From positions 62,001 to 126,000 of the forward strand of contig NZ_JAQTUH010000003.1 of the NCBI RefSeq assembly GCF_028710345.1: a stretch of DNA of 64,000 nucleotides, in the 5' to 3' direction. Positions 62,711 to 64,000 of this stretch are shown one piece after another. The stretch is from Sulfuricurvum sp. Lineage in GTDB: Bacteria > Campylobacterota > Campylobacteria > Campylobacterales > Sulfurimonadaceae. Made by a program: the position numbers and the translations under genes. Every line of letters begins with the position of its first letter. Positions within the stretch are counted from its first letter, which is position 1. The notes under the pieces are model-generated. The model was not told the DNA's origin and did not search any database. It saw only the letters and a list, made by a program, of their open reading frames with translations.

Positions 62711-64000
62711 TCATAATACCTTCGGTTTTGCGTTACGAACATAGTGCAATACGCTCGCAATAATATCGTCGTCATCTTTACTTTTACTTTGCAACGTCTC
62801 TTTGACCCCGTTTGTGTACTCGATGGCAATGTTTTGGTTATAGTTGCTCACTGTTTTGATTTTTTTCTCGATACAGAGTACTTTAATCACCATCACCTCA
62901 AAAAACTGTTTGGTCGGAGTATCGGCTTTGCCGAAGCGGTCTTCTACCTCTTCGAGAATCTCGTAAATCTCACTCGGCGATTCACAATGACTGAGCCGTC
63001 GATAGAGTTCCAAACGCAACCTATCTTCACCCACTACCTCATCACTGATAAAGGCACTGATGGTGAGTTTGATATCGACTTTGGCTTTTACCGCAGTGGT
63101 TTGATTGGTGAGGATTTTGATAGCATCTTCGAGCATTCGTAGATAAAGTGAATATCCGATGTTTTTGATATGACCGCTTTGGGCATCGCCAACGAGATTT
63201 CCCCCTCCACGAATTTCGAGGTCGTGATAGGCGAGCATCGATCCGCTTCCCAAAAAGGAGTTCGATTCTAATGCTACGAGCCGTTTTTTCGCCTCCTCGG
63301 TGAGGTGGTCTTTATCATCGACAATAAAGTAGGCATACCCCTCGATATGCCCCCGTCCGACACGACCGCGAAGTTGATGCAAATCCGCCATCCCGAACCG
63401 ATCTGCCCCGTCGATAATCATCGTGTTGACCGTCGGCATGTGGATACCCGATTCGATAATTGAGGTGGCTAGCAATACATCGTATTCGCGACCCGCGAAT
63501 TTGGCGAGTTCTTCTTCGGTTTGGGTTGCACTGATTTGGGAGTGGAGGATGAGGATGCGCAACTCCGGCAAAATCGCCTTCAACTCTCCTGATTTGATAA
63601 TCATCGAGTCAATCGAGTTGTGTACATAGAACACTTGACCGCCACGGCGAAGCTCCCTCAAAATCACCTCTTTAATCAGTTTTTCATCGTAATTTTTGAC
63701 AAACGTCCGTACCCCTAAACGCTCACTTGGAGGTGTAAGAAGTTCGGACATTGTTTTAATCGAACTCATTGCCTGATTCAAACTACGCGGAATCGGTGTC
63801 GCACTCATAGAGAGGAGGTGGACATTTTCATAGAGATTTTTGAGTTTCTCTTTTTGTTTTACCCCAAATTTGTGCTCTTCATCGATGATAACGAGTCCCA
63901 GCTTCGAGCAAGTAACTCCGAAAAGAGCGTGCGTTCCGACAACACAATCAATCTCACCGCTGGCAAGCCCTTTTAGGGTAGCCGTTTTCTCTTTGGTGGT
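62711..64000 (-). CDS. mfd: Transcription-repair coupling factor Mfd, 5' part outside the window
   Basis: This is the C-terminal 429 residues of Mfd, open to the window edge. The translocase motor shows VVGTHALFGVTCSKL, LVIIDEEHKFGVKQKEKL (DEEH box), LLSMSATPIPRSL, ATSIIESGIHMPTVNT and DLHQLRGRVGRG. The C-terminal regulatory domain follows (RLELYRRLSHCESPSEI). The N-terminal UvrB-like and RNA-polymerase-binding parts lie beyond base 64000. RecG is excluded by the combination of motifs and C-terminal domain. Confidence 0.95.
   Translation of the reverse strand, partial: TTKEKTATLKGLASGEIDCVVGTHALFGVTCSKLGLVIIDEEHKFGVKQKEKLKNLYENVHLLSMSATPIPRSLNQAMSSIKTMSELLTPPSERLGVRTFVKNYDEKLIKEVILRELRRGGQVFYVHNSIDSMIIKSGELKAILPELRILILHSQISATQTEEELAKFAGREYDVLLATSIIESGIHMPTVNTMIIDGADRFGMADLHQLRGRVGRGHIEGYAYFIVDDKDHLTEEAKKRLVALESNSFLGSGSMLAYHDLEIRGGGNLVGDAQSGHIKNIGYSLYLRMLEDAIKILTNQTTAVKAKVDIKLTISAFISDEVVGEDRLRLELYRRLSHCESPSEIYEILEEVEDRFGKADTPTKQFFEVMVIKVLCIEKKIKTVSNYNQNIAIEYTNGVKETLQSKSKDDDDIIASVLHYVRNAKPKVL

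Overview
The window reads as chromosomal DNA of a Campylobacterota (epsilonproteobacterial) chemolithotroph, most likely a Sulfuricurvum/Sulfurimonas relative. This is inferred from gene content and order; no phylogeny could be run. The pointers are the ilvC / divergent polysaccharide deacetylase / dprA string, a cheV-cheA-cheW operon with a CheA-receiver fusion, an ArsRS-like two-component pair, a MagIII-type DNA glycosylase, histidine kinases with an AHQWRQPL H-box, stand-alone CZB zinc proteins, and a periplasmic sulfite dehydrogenase with its own cytochrome c. No rRNA, tRNA, CRISPR array, transposase, integrase or phage gene was seen, and coding density is very high.

Layout. 1-3.8 kb: tatB (cut by the window edge), tatC, queA, then a Tat-exported molybdenum sulfite dehydrogenase and its monoheme cytochrome. 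3.8-6.9 kb: dprA, a YibQ-like deacetylase and ilvC on the minus strand, with a three-hairpin repeat between the last two. 7-8.8 kb: an unknown gene, a VapBC pair and a small cytochrome c. 8.8-13.8 kb: ruvX, mnmE, jag, yidC, yidD, rnpA and rpmH, the classic ribosome/membrane-insertion cluster but without dnaA. 13.9-18.3 kb: an unknown gene, a tetraheme cytochrome, a GGDEF-EAL sensor and a PhnD-like lipoprotein. 18.3-21 kb: clpB with a strong promoter overlapping an HspR-type operator. 21-25 kb: DUF445 protein, two unknown genes, then an accessory patch (HicAB, a gene-end remnant, HEPN-MNT, a HEPN-like protein). 25-31 kb: pepP and cheW-cheA-cheV. 31-36 kb: lpxH-like, argC, greA, tcdA, surE and a two-component system. 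36-40.4 kb: FecR / OmpA / CHASE2-kinase operon, convergent response regulator and a CZB protein. 40.5-44.1 kb: Fur-controlled porin-feoA-feoB. 44.2-52.5 kb: pssA, rmuC, SPFH/NfeD, YchJ, rho, murI, dnaX and a cold-shock gene. 52.6-59 kb: a diguanylate cyclase, VanZ, a TatD-like protein without metal ligands, a HAD phosphatase, ywbE, two small unknown genes, BrnTA, magIII and ymdB. 59-64 kb: a YgjP-like protease, an EF-hand protein, ApbE, rlmC, a second CZB protein and the 3' part of mfd.

The most notable pattern is that two unrelated toxin-antitoxin cassettes (HicAB near 23 kb, BrnTA near 57 kb) have the same architecture. Each sits directly downstream of an intact gene, and beyond it lies a free-standing second copy of that gene's 3' end (about 200 bp and 66 bp). 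At BrnTA the free copy carries a different C-terminal tail and a terminator-like hairpin, while the current magIII tail overlaps the brnA coding sequence. This fits cassette insertion with long target duplication, a mode known for some restriction-modification genes. No recombinase gene is present.

Other features worth attention: a pair of three-hairpin intergenic repeats with a conserved core and covarying stems (5754-5837 and 50250-50328), dispersed REP-like palindromes, and a likely TA/defence cluster at 22.8-25 kb. Much of the rest is housekeeping arranged in tight operons with ATGA or TGATG overlaps.
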